A stretch of DNA of 64,000 bases from Saccharomonospora amisosensis (GCF_011761185.1 NZ_JAAOYM010000001.1:1240001-1304000), one strand, 5' to 3'; counted from the stretch's first letter, positions 27,591 to 40,706 are shown. Program-made: numbers and translations. The notes: generated from the sequence alone by a model not told the origin.

Positions 27591-28337
27591 ATGGCTGAAC
27601 TCCCGCTGGTGCTGCTGCACGCCTACCCGTTGGACGCGCGGATGTGGAACCCCGTACGCGAGGCGCTCGCCGCGCGAACCCGGGTCGTCACTCCCGATCA
27701 GCGTGGTCTCGGCCGAACGCCGCTGCCCGCGACCGATCGCGAGCCCAGCCTCGACGACGCGGCTGTCGACGTCGTCGCGATGCTGGACAAGCTCGGCCTG
27801 GACAGGGTCGTGCTCGGCGGCTGCTCCATGGGTGGTTACGTGACGATGGCGGTACTTCGTAGGGCGCCGGAGCGGGTCGGCGGGCTGGTGTTCATCGACA
27901 CGAGGGCAGCCGCCGACACCGAGCAGGCGAGAGCCGAGCGGCTCGCCGTGGCCGATCGAGCGGAGTCCGAGGGCATCGCGGGCTGGCTCGCCGACGACAT
28001 GCTCCCGAAGCTGCTCAGCGAGCACGCCCGATCGGCCCGCCCGGAACTGGTGGCGACCGTTCGCGAACTGATCGAAAGCCAGCGGCCCTCGGGCGTGGCC
28101 TGGGCGTTGCGCGCGATGGCCGCGCGACCCGACTCCACAGAGGCGTTGCGCGCCGCCGACGTCCCCGCGTTGGTGATCGTGGGGGAGCAGGACTCGCTGA
28201 CCCCTCCCGAGCTGGCTGGTGACCTGGCCGACGCGCTGCCACGGTCACGACTCGTCGTCATTCCGGGCGCGGGCCACCTGACGCCGATGGAGGCGCCGGA
28301 GCGGGTTGGCGAGGCCGTCCTCGACTGGTTGGCATGA
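27591..28337 (+). CDS. Alpha/beta-fold hydrolase
   Basis: Soluble hydrolase or esterase of 248 residues from ATG 27591. The catalytic triad is visible: Ser in GGCSMGGY (nucleophile elbow), Asp in IVGEQDSLTP and His in GAGHLTPMEAP. An oxyanion HG-like region reads LLHAYPLDARMWNP. The family covers many substrates (3-oxoadipate enol-lactone, esters, haloperoxidase-like), and nothing nearby narrows it. It is divergent from the acetyltransferase. Confidence 0.88.
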   Translation: MAELPLVLLHAYPLDARMWNPVREALAARTRVVTPDQRGLGRTPLPATDREPSLDDAAVDVVAMLDKLGLDRVVLGGCSMGGYVTMAVLRRAPERVGGLVFIDTRAAADTEQARAERLAVADRAESEGIAGWLADDMLPKLLSEHARSARPELVATVRELIESQRPSGVAWALRAMAARPDSTEALRAADVPALVIVGEQDSLTPPELAGDLADALPRSRLVVIPGAGHLTPMEAPERVGEAVLDWLA

Positions 28338-28579
28338 CTCGCTCGCCGGCGTGACGCACGTTACGTCGAGATTTCCGAGGCTTCCCGGTGCCATAGTCGT
28401 GACCTGCGGATTCGTTCTCGTGGGCCGCCGTGCGCGGTGAACAGCGCAGATGTGGGGAACGTGATCTCCGCAGCCGGGCGAAGGCACCCGAAACGGTGAG
28501 GGCTACGATCCCACTAGCCAACGCGGGTCCCCCGCCCGTGGCGAGCAACGATCGCGGGGTTTGAGTGCAGGAGGCAGGA

Positions 28580-32407
<3,828 letters not shown>

Positions 32408-32423
32408 GCCACCAATCCCGCGA

Positions 32424-32499
32424 AACTCGCGGCCGCGAACGCAGAACTCGCGGGTCAGAGTGGGGGACTCGCGGGCGAGAGCGGGGGACTCGCGGGTCA
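32424..32499 (+). repeat. ACTCGCGGG-family intergenic repeat, 4-unit array (site 4)
   Basis: Four CTCGCGG cores occur at about 20-22 base steps: AAACTCGCGGCC, GAACTCGCGGGT, GGACTCGCGGGC and GGACTCGCGGGT. The spacers read CGCGAACGCAG, CAGAGTGGGG and GAGAGCGGGG. The array fills the convergent gap between the Pth2-like gene and the gene ending at 32497. It is the most diverged of the four sites. Confidence 0.85.
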
Positions 32500-32832
32500 A
32501 GAGGCCTTCCACACCACATAGGCCTCGTCGGCATCGGTGGTCATCGCCTCGACGAACTTGTCGTGGTCGAATCCCGGCAGCGTCTGCAACCGCTCGATCA
32601 GCGCGTCAGCGGCCGGGTCACCGCTTGGCACCGCGGTTCCGGTGCCGTCGGCAGCGGCCAGCATCAGGAAGACGTCTTCGCGCCACGGGCCTTCCGGAAT
32701 GACCCGCACGACCACCGCGGACAGTTGGTCCCAGGTGATCGATTCCTCGGTGCCGTCGGCCAGCACACGGCGTACGCCGGTGTCGTCGACGCTGACCGAT
32801 CGCGACTTGGCGCTGGATGAATCGGGGGCCAA
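32497..32832 (-). CDS. Conserved hypothetical protein
   Basis: Unrecognised acidic protein with a predicted alpha/beta pattern: VRRVLADGTEESITWDQLSAV, then WREDVFLMLAAADGTGTAVP and a C-terminal FDHDKFVEAMT and DEAYVVWKAS. This resembles small actinobacterial proteins with a PH-like beta fold. TTG at 32832 follows AGGGAG by 6 bases and gives 111 residues; TTG at 32835 or 32856 are alternatives. It is downstream of the dinG promoter region and divergent from nothing, being read in the same direction as dinG. Confidence 0.65.
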   Translation of the reverse strand: MAPDSSSAKSRSVSVDDTGVRRVLADGTEESITWDQLSAVVVRVIPEGPWREDVFLMLAAADGTGTAVPSGDPAADALIERLQTLPGFDHDKFVEAMTTDADEAYVVWKAS

Positions 32833-32889
32833 CAAATTCTCCCTCAGGATCGGCAATGGCGTTCACCGTAGTGGCCGCCTTCGTTCGGC

Positions 32890-34950
32890 TCAGTCCGGGG
32901 CTGCGGCGTCGAGTCTGCGCAGCGCGTCGCGAACGACTCGCGGATCGTGGGTGGGCCACAGCGGCGGCAGCGACGCGCGCAGGAAACCCCCGTAGCGGGC
33001 CGTGGCCAGCCTGGGGTCGAGCACGGCGACCACACCCCTGTCGCTGCCGGAGCGGTGCAGCCGCCCCGCACCCTGCGCGAGCAGCAGCGCGGCGTGCGTC
33101 GCGGCCACGGTGAGAAACCCGTTGCCGCCGCGCGCGTCCACCGCTCGTTGCCGCGCCGACGACACCGGGTCGTCAGGGCGCGGAAACGGCAACCGGTCGA
33201 CCACGACCAACTGAAGGGACGGTCCAGGCACGTCCACCCCCTGCCAGAGCGAGAGCGTGCCGAACAGGCACGCGCGCGCGTCGTCGGCGAACTTGCCGAC
33301 CAGTAGTGCCGTGGCGTCCTCGCCCTGGCACAGGATGGGATACCGCACGCGGTCGCGCAGTGCCTCTGCCGCCTGCTTGGCGGCCCGCATGGAGGAGAAC
33401 AGCCCGAGCGTGCGCCCACCTGCCGCGTCGATCAGCTCCGCCAGTTCGTCCAGCGTCGCGGCGCCGAGCCCGTCCCGCCCCGGCGCGGGTAGCTGCTTGG
33501 CGACGTAGAGGATGCCGTTGCGCCGGTAGTCGAACGGCGAACCCACGTCCAGGCCGGTCCAGGAGGGCCCGGAATCGTCGGTGGGTGGCGCCTTGCCGGT
33601 GGCCGTGCCCGCGACTTCGGTCGCGCGCGCGGGAGACGGCGGCAGACCCCACTGCCGAGCAAGGGTGTCGAAACTACCGCCGAGCGCCAGCGTGGCCGAG
33701 GTGAGCACGGTGGTACTGCTCGCGAACACCCGGTCGCGCAGCAGCCCCGCCACGGTCAGTGGAGCGACATGCAGCGCGGGCGGCCGCGGAGAGGCCGAGA
33801 AGGAGTCACCGGAGCGCCAGACGACATCGAAGCGGTCGGCCTGTTCGTCCTCGAACGACTCCAGCAGCCGCGCAGCCGTGTCGTGCACCTCGTCCAGCAG
33901 CGAGCGGGCGAGCTTGCGGGCGGTGGCGCCCTCGACGTCCTCCTTGTGATCGGGACCGAGTGCGGTAAGGCACGCCCGCGCCGCATCGCGAGCGGCGGCC
34001 ACCGCGCCACCGAGGGCGGTGGGCAACCTGTCGATGCGGCCGGGTGGCAGGTCGTCCAGCACGAGGGAGAGCCCGTCGGCGCACTCCAGCAGCCGGTCGG
34101 CGACGGCGGCGTCGATCAGCCTGCCGCAGCGCCGCGCCGCGGTGGACAGCATCGCGGGGGTCAGCTCGGCCGTGGCCGCCGAGGTCACCCTGTCGACGAG
34201 CTCGTGTGCCTCGTCGACGATCGTCACCTCGTGCTCGGGAAGTACCTGGTGTTCCTGAAGCGCGTTGATCGCGAGCAGAGCGTGGTTGGTCACCACCACG
34301 TCGGCGCGGCCCGCTTCGGCACGGGCGCGTTCGGCGAAGCAGTCCGCCCCCACCGGGCAGCGGGCGACGCCGAGGCATTCCTTCGCCGTGACCGACACCT
34401 GCCGCCACGCTCGCTCGGAGACTCCCGGCACGAGTTCGTCCCGGTCACCGGTTTCGGTGTCGGACGACCACTCGTGCAGCCGCTTCACCTCCCTGCCGAT
34501 CCTGGAGACGGTGAAGGCGTCGAACAGGGCGGTGTCCTCCGGCTCCTCCGGCGCGCCGGTGTGAACCCGGTGCAGGCACAGATAGTTGCGCCTGCCCTTG
34601 AGGATCGCGAAAGTCGGCGCGCGGCCGAGCGGCCCGGCCAGCGCGTCGGCGAGGCGGGGCAGATCACGGTCCACGAGTTGGCGCTGCAGCGCGATCGTGG
34701 CGGTGGACACCACGACGGTGGAGTCGCGCTCCACCGCGTGCCTGATGGCAGGCACCAGGTAGGCCAGTGACTTGCCCGTTCCCGTGCCCGCCTGCACGGC
34801 GAGGTGTTCACCCGTGCGGATGGCTTCCGCGACGGCCTCCGCCATGCGTACCTGGCCGTCGCGCTCGGCGCCACCCACGGCTTTGACGGCATGATTGAGC
34901 AGCTCACGAACCCCAGGCGGTGCGGAGCGGACGGATTTGTCTGCTGGCAC
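32890..34950 (-). CDS. dinG: DinG/XPD-family ATP-dependent DNA helicase
   Basis: 5'-to-3' superfamily 2 helicase of the iron-sulfur class, 686 residues. Walker A is AVQAGTGTGKSLAYL. Four cysteines for the 4Fe-4S cluster are in YLCLHRVH and ECLGVARCPVGADCFAE. The DEAH box is in VTIVDEAHELVDR. Motif VI reads LLLAQGAGRLHRSGSDRGVVAVLD. DinG removes structures such as R-loops and D-loops. M. tuberculosis also has dinG beside pncB; here a phosphodiesterase and two NAD-salvage genes lie between. Confidence 0.93.
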   Translation of the reverse strand: MPADKSVRSAPPGVRELLNHAVKAVGGAERDGQVRMAEAVAEAIRTGEHLAVQAGTGTGKSLAYLVPAIRHAVERDSTVVVSTATIALQRQLVDRDLPRLADALAGPLGRAPTFAILKGRRNYLCLHRVHTGAPEEPEDTALFDAFTVSRIGREVKRLHEWSSDTETGDRDELVPGVSERAWRQVSVTAKECLGVARCPVGADCFAERARAEAGRADVVVTNHALLAINALQEHQVLPEHEVTIVDEAHELVDRVTSAATAELTPAMLSTAARRCGRLIDAAVADRLLECADGLSLVLDDLPPGRIDRLPTALGGAVAAARDAARACLTALGPDHKEDVEGATARKLARSLLDEVHDTAARLLESFEDEQADRFDVVWRSGDSFSASPRPPALHVAPLTVAGLLRDRVFASSTTVLTSATLALGGSFDTLARQWGLPPSPARATEVAGTATGKAPPTDDSGPSWTGLDVGSPFDYRRNGILYVAKQLPAPGRDGLGAATLDELAELIDAAGGRTLGLFSSMRAAKQAAEALRDRVRYPILCQGEDATALLVGKFADDARACLFGTLSLWQGVDVPGPSLQLVVVDRLPFPRPDDPVSSARQRAVDARGGNGFLTVAATHAALLLAQGAGRLHRSGSDRGVVAVLDPRLATARYGGFLRASLPPLWPTHDPRVVRDALRRLDAAAPD

Positions 34951-35079
34951 GAAACAGACGTTACCCGGCCACCCCCGTGACGCCGGGCCCGGCCGCCACC
35001 CCCACCCGTCGCCGATTGCTCACGAAAGTTCCATTCGTACCTCACCGGCACGTCAGTCCGGCTTCTTAGCGTTCGCCCA

Positions 35080-36924
35080 ATGAGACGCATCCCTGCTCGA
35101 CTGCTCGCTGCCCTGCTCGCCGTCGGTGCCGCAGGTCCCGCGCTGCCCGGCTTCGCGGCGGCCGAGCCCGTCGGTGCCAACGGTGTAGTCGTCGACGAGT
35201 CGTTCGACACCCCGACGCTGCCGCAGGGCTGGAACCCGGTCGGCGGGTCGTGGCGGGTGTACGACGGTCGACTCACCACCACCGAACCGAGTGCCTTGTC
35301 CCGCATCACCTTCGGACCCCGGCTGCGGGACTTCCGTGCCGAGGCGACGGTTAGCTTCGAAAGTGTGAACAACGCCAGCCGATGGGCGGGCATCGTGCTC
35401 GACATCGACCCTTCGGGTTCGGTGCCGTGGAGCCAGGCGATCATGCGTTCGCGGTCCACGGCGAGCAACGGCATCGAGTTCGCTGTCCGCACGGCGAACA
35501 ACACCTGGAACGTCACCGACACCGCCTCCGCGCCGCACGACGCGGGCACGGGCCGCGACATCCGCATGTCCGTCGAGGTGCACGGCAGCAACGCCACCTG
35601 GACCTTCGACGGCGAGCCGGTACTCACCACCAACCGCCTGCCACGCACCGACACCGGTGTGCTCGGGATCGTGGCCGACGGCGCCAGGATCAGCGTGGAC
35701 GACGTGCGGGTGACCGAGCTGCCGCCACTGCCCATCACCAGGCCCGACGGGGCACTGCCGCTGACGATCGCCCACCGCGGCTACTCGGCCGTCGCACCGG
35801 AGAACACGCTCGCGGCCGTCGAGGCGGGTATCCGCGCGGGCGCCGAGTACGTCGAGATCGACGCGCACACCACCGCCGACGGCGTGCCGGTGGTGATGCA
35901 CGACTCGACGGTGGACCGCACCACGGACGGCTCCGGCGCGGTGTCCACGCTGACCGCCGACTACGTCACCGGACTGGACGCGGGCTCATGGTTCTCACCC
36001 GCCTACGCAGGCCAGCGGGTGCCCACCCTCGGTCAGGTGCTCGACCTGGTGCGAAACACCGGCTCCACGCTGCTGCTCGAGGTCAAGGGACCGCGGACGA
36101 GAGCGCGGACCGAGGCGATCGTGTCCGAGGTGCTGCGACGCGGCATGGCCGAGCAGGTGCTGATGCAGAGCTTCGACGTGCGGGTGCTGCGAGACGCGCG
36201 GGAGCTGGCACCGCGAATCCAGCTCGGGCTGCTGCGCGGCGCCCTCGACGCCGACCCGGTCGCCACCGCAAGGGAACTGGGCGTCGTCACCTACAACCCT
36301 TCGGCCGACGCGCTGCTGGCGCGTCCGGAGGTGGTGAAGCGGCTCAACGACGCCGGGATCGCGGTCATGCCATACACGGTCGACGACGCCGCGCGCTGGT
36401 CGCGGCTGGCCGAGCTGGGCGTCGACGGCATCATCACCAACCGGGCAGGGGAGCACTCCGGCTGGCGGCGGGCAGAGCAGGCCGAGCCCGCCGCGGCGCC
36501 GACCATCGAGATCATCGCGCCCGGCGACGGGGCGAGGCTGCGCCGCTACGAGCGGGTGGTGCCCGCTGTCAGCACCCGGGATGCCGACGAGGTGACGGTG
36601 ACGCTCGACGGCGAGCCCATCGAACCCGGGGCAGCCGTCGATGCCCGAGAGCTGCCCGCCGGGGTACACAAACTCTCCGCCGTCGCGACCGGGCCGGGCG
36701 GCACCGTCGAGACGAGCACGTCGTTCGAGGTGGTCGTGGACGTCACCGGCATCCGGGTGCTCGTCGCCGAATCCGACATCGCGCCCAACGACATCGCGAC
36801 CATCCTGCGCCATCTCGACGCGGGCAGGTGGCGGCTCGCCGAGCACGCGGTGCGCGCCGCCGCGTTCACGCCCGAACAGCGAGCGCTGCTGTTGGCCGAC
36901 CTGCGCGTGCTGCGCGGCACCTGA
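35080..36924 (+). CDS. Secreted glycerophosphodiester phosphodiesterase with accessory domains
   Basis: Exported enzyme that splits glycerophosphodiesters to glycerol 3-phosphate and an alcohol. The signal peptide ends near residue 28 (AAGPALPGFAAAEP). Residues 35-215 form a concanavalin-like beta domain (DESFDTPTLPQGWNPVGG), probably for carbohydrate or surface binding. The GDPD barrel follows, with IAHRGYSAVAPENT, EIDAHTTADGVPVVMHD and the final FTN-like IITNRAGEH. The last 145 residues hold an Ig-like fold. It is divergent from dinG. Confidence 0.9.
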   Translation: MRRIPARLLAALLAVGAAGPALPGFAAAEPVGANGVVVDESFDTPTLPQGWNPVGGSWRVYDGRLTTTEPSALSRITFGPRLRDFRAEATVSFESVNNASRWAGIVLDIDPSGSVPWSQAIMRSRSTASNGIEFAVRTANNTWNVTDTASAPHDAGTGRDIRMSVEVHGSNATWTFDGEPVLTTNRLPRTDTGVLGIVADGARISVDDVRVTELPPLPITRPDGALPLTIAHRGYSAVAPENTLAAVEAGIRAGAEYVEIDAHTTADGVPVVMHDSTVDRTTDGSGAVSTLTADYVTGLDAGSWFSPAYAGQRVPTLGQVLDLVRNTGSTLLLEVKGPRTRARTEAIVSEVLRRGMAEQVLMQSFDVRVLRDARELAPRIQLGLLRGALDADPVATARELGVVTYNPSADALLARPEVVKRLNDAGIAVMPYTVDDAARWSRLAELGVDGIITNRAGEHSGWRRAEQAEPAAAPTIEIIAPGDGARLRRYERVVPAVSTRDADEVTVTLDGEPIEPGAAVDARELPAGVHKLSAVATGPGGTVETSTSFEVVVDVTGIRVLVAESDIAPNDIATILRHLDAGRWRLAEHAVRAAAFTPEQRALLLADLRVLRGT

Positions 36925-36940
36925 GGGGCCACGGCGAGTC

Positions 36941-37885
36941 TCAGCGGGCGCGAGCGAGCTGCTTCAGCTCCTCGCGGTCGGGCAGCCCTTCCCAGTCACC
37001 GTGCACCGACACCGCGAACGCACGGCACGCGGCGGCGGTGCGTACCCGGCGATCCGGTGGGGCGCCCGCGAGGAAGTCGGCGAGATAGCCCGCGACGAAG
37101 GCGTCGTCGGCGCCCTCGGAATCGATCGCACGAACCGGGTAGGTGGGCACGTCGTAGCGGCAGCCGTGCAGCTCGGCGAGCGCACCGCGCGGGCCCAGCT
37201 TCACGATCACCTGCTCGGGGCCGAGTCCGGTCAGGTACGACAGCAGCTTCTCCGGCCGCACCGGTTCACCGGTGAATCCGAGCGGGGCTGCCTCGTCGAC
37301 GCCCGCGAACACGATGTCGGCTCTGCTCACCAGGTCGAGCAGCACGCCGGTGGCATCCTGCGGTTCCCACAGCGCGTTGCGGTAGTTCACGTCGAACGAC
37401 ACCGGAACGCCTTCCTCGCGCGCCACCTCGACGGCCGCGAGCACGGCCTTCGCGGCCGTGTCGGACAGGCTCGGCGTCAGCCCACTCAGGTGCAGCACGC
37501 CCGCCTGCCTGATGCGGTCCTCGGGAATGTCCTCCGGGCACAACCGCGTTCCCGCGCTGCCGCTGCGGTAGTAGGCCGAACGTGTCGCGTCGGTGGTGCG
37601 GTAGTCCTTGAGCATCAGCCCGGTTGGTGCGTGCTGGTCGGTCATGGCCGCCGAGGTGTCCACACCTTCGTCACGCAACCGCAGCAGCACCAGGGCGCCG
37701 GGCTCGTCGGCGCCGACCCGACCTGCCCACGAGGCGGGGACACCGAGCCTCGCGACTCCGATCGCGACGACCGCCTCGGTCCCCGCGATGCCGACGTCGA
37801 CGCTGCTGGCATGCCGAAGCTTGCCGGACTGGGTGCTGAACACCGCGAGGCTCTCGCCGAAGGTCACCAGCCCGCGACGCGTCAC
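36941..37885 (-). CDS. PfkB-family carbohydrate kinase in the NAD-salvage operon
   Basis: Ribokinase-like kinase of 314 residues from GTG 37885, overlapping the pncA stop by 4 bases. It resembles 2-keto-3-deoxygluconate kinases (LVTFGESLAVFS, VSFDVNYRNALWEP, VIVKLGPRGAL). Two signatures deviate. The N-terminal substrate loop reads GIAGTEAVVAIG, where GGAxANVA is usual. The C-terminal PfkB signature reads DSEGADDAF, where DTTGAGDAF is usual, though the catalytic Asp is kept. The substrate could be a sugar or, given the operon, a riboside. This is uncertain. Confidence 0.85.
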   Translation of the reverse strand: MTRRGLVTFGESLAVFSTQSGKLRHASSVDVGIAGTEAVVAIGVARLGVPASWAGRVGADEPGALVLLRLRDEGVDTSAAMTDQHAPTGLMLKDYRTTDATRSAYYRSGSAGTRLCPEDIPEDRIRQAGVLHLSGLTPSLSDTAAKAVLAAVEVAREEGVPVSFDVNYRNALWEPQDATGVLLDLVSRADIVFAGVDEAAPLGFTGEPVRPEKLLSYLTGLGPEQVIVKLGPRGALAELHGCRYDVPTYPVRAIDSEGADDAFVAGYLADFLAGAPPDRRVRTAAACRAFAVSVHGDWEGLPDREELKQLARAR

Positions 37886-38454
37886 GAAGCCACCCTCGGC
37901 GCTCCGGTCACGGTGACCCCGCCGTCCTGAAGCTCCGCCAGCGCGGAGTCCACAGTAGAACGCGAAACGCCTGCCGTCAGGTCGGCGAGTACGCGCACCC
38001 GGAAACCGGCCCTCGCGGCATCCAGTGCGGTGGCCCGCACGCAGTGATCGGTGGCGATCCCGACGACGTCCACATCGGTGACCCCCCGCTGGGAAAGCCA
38101 GTCGGCCAGCCGCACGCCGCCCTCGGTCTCGCCCTCGAAACCGGAGTAGCCGTGGCTGTACTGGCCCTTGGAGAACACCGCGTTGATCGGCGCGACGTCC
38201 AGTTCGGGATGGAAGGCCGCGCCCGCGGTGCCCGCCTCGCAATGCTTCGGCCACGACCGTGCGAAGTCGGGTTCGTCATGGAAGTGCTCGCCGGGATCGA
38301 TGTGGTAGTCCCTGGTCGCCACGACATAGTCGTAGTCACCCTCGCGCAGGTACCGCGAGATGTCACCGGCGACCGCGGCGCCCCCGCTCACCGCGAGCGA
38401 GCCGCCCTCGCAGAAGTCGTTCTGCACGTCGACGACGATCAACGCGGTAGCCAT
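37882..38454 (-). CDS. pncA: Nicotinamidase
   Basis: Hydrolyses nicotinamide to nicotinate for NAD salvage; homologues also activate pyrazinamide. The 190 residues have the catalytic Asp in VDVQNDFCEGGSLAV, metal ligands in DYHIDPGEHF, a Lys in VFSKGQYSHG and the catalytic Cys in IATDHCVRATALDA. A GGAGGAC site lies 5 bases before the ATG. It lies between pncB and a PfkB kinase, all on the minus strand. Confidence 0.95.
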   Translation of the reverse strand: MATALIVVDVQNDFCEGGSLAVSGGAAVAGDISRYLREGDYDYVVATRDYHIDPGEHFHDEPDFARSWPKHCEAGTAGAAFHPELDVAPINAVFSKGQYSHGYSGFEGETEGGVRLADWLSQRGVTDVDVVGIATDHCVRATALDAARAGFRVRVLADLTAGVSRSTVDSALAELQDGGVTVTGAPRVAS

Positions 38455-38498
38455 GATGTCCTCCGGTATCGACGTTCAGTTGTCGGATCAGGTGAAAC

Positions 38499-39794
38499 TC
38501 AGGTGAAGGTGGTGGGTATCGCCGGGTCGCCGCTGGAGAGTTTCAGCCCTTCCCACGGAAGGCTCACCAGCGCGCGGCGCAACCGTTGCCTCCCGTCCTC
38601 CAGGGTGGGCAGATCCGATACCGGTTGTCCACCACGAAGCAGCGGGATGTGCAGATCGCGGTCGTACGGGCCGACCTGGGGCGGGTTCCTTGTCGGGTAA
38701 ACGACTTCCTCCAGTGCGGTGCCCGTGGGTTTGTGCCTGCGCAGTGCCGCCTTGCGCCCGCCCCGCGACGCCTTGTGCTCGCTTCGCTTCGCGACCGGCC
38801 TGCCGCCGACCTCGACTAGCTTGTACACCATTCCGGCTGTCGGCGCACCCGAGCCGGTGACCACCGATGTACCCACCCCGTAGGCGTCGACCGGTTCGGC
38901 ACGCAGCGCCGCGATCGCGTGCTCGTCGAGGTCACCCGACACCACGATGCGCGTGTCCTTCGCACCCAACGCGTCGAGCTGTTCCCTGGCCTTGCGCGCG
39001 AGCACGCCGACATCGCCTGAGTCGATGCGGATCGCGCCCAGCTCGGGCCCCGCCACCCGCACGGCCGTTTCGATGCCTGCCGTGATGTCGTAGGTGTCCA
39101 CCAGCAGCGTGGTGTCGGCACCCAGCTTCTCCAGCTGCGCGCGGAACGCGGCTTCCTCGGTGTCGTGCAACAGCATGAACGCGTGCGCGACCGTGCCTCG
39201 GGTGCTGATCCCGTAGCGGCGACCGGCTTCCAGGTTCGAGGTGGTGGCGAAGCCGCCGAGGTAGGCCGCGCGCGCCGCGGCGACCGCTGCCTGCTCGTGG
39301 GTACGTCTTCCGCCCATCTCGATGATCGGCCTGCCGTTGGCGGCGCTCGACATCCTGGCGGCGGCGGAGGCGACCGCGCTGTCGTGGTTGAGGATCGACA
39401 GCACGATCGTCTCCAGCAGCACACATTCGGCGAAGCTGCCGCGCACGGTGAGGATCGGCGAACCTGGAAAGTACAGCTCTCCCTCCGGGTAGCCGTCCAC
39501 ATCTCCGGTGAACCGGTACCCCGCGAGCCAGTCCAGGGTCTCGGCATCGACGACGGCCGTCGCCCGCAGTTGTTCCAGTTCCGCTTCGGTGAAGCGGAAG
39601 TCGGCGATCGCGTCCAGCACGCGGGCCGTGCCCGCGACCACGCCGTAGCGCCGCCCTGCGGGCAGTCTGCGCGCGAACACCTCGAAGACGCAGTCGCGTT
39701 CACCCGTTCCGTCGCTCAGTGCGCTACCCAACATGGTGAGTTCGTAGTGGTCGGTGAACAGCGCGGTGCTGGTGTTGCTCGCCGAGGTGGACAT
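38499..39794 (-). CDS. pncB: Nicotinate phosphoribosyltransferase
   Basis: Makes nicotinate mononucleotide from nicotinate and PRPP, using ATP. The 431 residues carry TDHYELTMLGSAL at the N-terminus, GTVAHAF with the phospho-acceptor His, DTYDITAGIETA and RIDSGDVGVLARKAR for the phosphate pocket. It is the first gene of the pncB-pncA-kinase unit, 44 bases before pncA. It is divergent from clpS, as in M. tuberculosis (pncB1 beside clpS). Confidence 0.96.
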   Translation of the reverse strand: MSTSASNTSTALFTDHYELTMLGSALSDGTGERDCVFEVFARRLPAGRRYGVVAGTARVLDAIADFRFTEAELEQLRATAVVDAETLDWLAGYRFTGDVDGYPEGELYFPGSPILTVRGSFAECVLLETIVLSILNHDSAVASAAARMSSAANGRPIIEMGGRRTHEQAAVAAARAAYLGGFATTSNLEAGRRYGISTRGTVAHAFMLLHDTEEAAFRAQLEKLGADTTLLVDTYDITAGIETAVRVAGPELGAIRIDSGDVGVLARKAREQLDALGAKDTRIVVSGDLDEHAIAALRAEPVDAYGVGTSVVTGSGAPTAGMVYKLVEVGGRPVAKRSEHKASRGGRKAALRRHKPTGTALEEVVYPTRNPPQVGPYDRDLHIPLLRGGQPVSDLPTLEDGRQRLRRALVSLPWEGLKLSSGDPAIPTTFT

Positions 39795-39867
39795 AGCGGA
39801 AGCCTATTCACTCGTACGGCCAGACCTGGTGGCGCACTCCCTGTCGACACCGTGACACCATGGAGTC

Positions 39868-40152
39868 ATGACCACGCCTGTCGAGGCCGAACAGACTCTC
39901 GGTGCGGACCAGGGTTCCGAGGACAGACCGTGGCAGACCATCGTCTGGAACGACCCGGTGAACCTGATGTCGTACGTGACCTACGTGTTCCAGAAAATCT
40001 TCGGGTACAGCAGGGACCACGCCACCAAGCTCATGCTCGACGTTCACCACAAGGGAAGGGCGGTCGTGTCCTCGGGCAGCAAGGAAAAGGTCGAAGGCGA
40101 CGTCGCGAAACTGCACGCGGCGGGCCTGTGGGCAACCATGGAACAGCCGTGA
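39868..40152 (+). CDS. clpS: ATP-dependent Clp protease adapter ClpS
   Basis: Delivers N-degron substrates to ClpC/ClpP. The 94 residues have the hydrophobic-pocket residues in [20 protein letters not shown] and [13 protein letters not shown], the standard ClpS core, preceded by a flexible acidic N-terminus. The stop overlaps the next gene by 4 bases (GTGA). The order clpS-aosR-peptidase-mec-cysO-cysM matches M. tuberculosis Rv1331-Rv1336. Confidence 0.95.
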   Translation: MTTPVEAEQTLGADQGSEDRPWQTIVWNDPVNLMSYVTYVFQKIFGYSRDHATKLMLDVHHKGRAVVSSGSKEKVEGDVAKLHAAGLWATMEQP

Positions 40153-40706
40153 GGGGCTGGCGCCGCAAGGGCGACAACGTGCTCGCCGGGTTCGAACAGC
40201 AAGAGGCCGCGGTCGTGCGTGGCCTGGTCAGCCAGGTCGAGGACATGTTGCGGGCCCGCGCGGAGGAGGCGCCGCAGGACGAGCTGTCCGAGCTCACCGG
40301 TATCCGCACCGGGCCGTCCGAGGGGCCGGACGACCCCGTGCTCGGGCGGCTGCTGCCCGACTTCCACCGCCTCGACCCCGACAACCCGAGCAAGGAAGAG
40401 CTCGACTCCGCCGCCGCGCTTCGTTCGCTGCACGAACCCGAGGTGCTGGAGGCCAAGGTGGGTGTCGCGGCCGTGGTGATGCGAACCCTGCCACCGGAAG
40501 GCGGCGAGGTGCGGCTGAGCCCCGAGCAGGCCGACGCGTGGCTGTCCGCCCTCAACGACGTCCGCATCGCGCTGGGCACGGCGCTGGACGTCACCGAGGA
40601 CATGCCCGACGAGCTTCCAGAGGAGGACCCCCGCTCGCCGCATCTGGGCGTGTACCACTGGCTGACCTGGGTGCAGGAAAGCCTCGTCCAGGCGCTGGCC
40701 GAATGA
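40149..40706 (+). CDS. DUF2017 family protein, AosR homologue
   Basis: Cytoplasmic helical protein of 185 residues from GTG 40149. The M. tuberculosis homologue (Rv1332, AosR) is reported to sense oxidative stress through cysteines and to work with SigH on the mec-cysO-cysM genes. This protein contains no cysteine at all, so that thiol switch cannot operate here. Family features are [33 protein letters not shown] and [15 protein letters not shown]. It is chained by 4-base overlaps to clpS and to the peptidase gene. Confidence 0.88.
   Translation: MRGWRRKGDNVLAGFEQQEAAVVRGLVSQVEDMLRARAEEAPQDELSELTGIRTGPSEGPDDPVLGRLLPDFHRLDPDNPSKEELDSAAALRSLHEPEVLEAKVGVAAVVMRTLPPEGGEVRLSPEQADAWLSALNDVRIALGTALDVTEDMPDELPEEDPRSPHLGVYHWLTWVQESLVQALAE

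Noticed and set aside
28338-28579. Possible riboswitch in the leader of ctaD
   Set aside because: Short stems such as CGGG/CCCG occur, but I could not match any known riboswitch consensus. Covariation across ctaD leaders would be needed.
39165-40148. Long N-terminal extension of the DUF2017 frame (start 39165)
   Set aside because: It runs antisense through pncB and through clpS in another frame. GTG 40149, overlapping the clpS stop, gives the normal family length.
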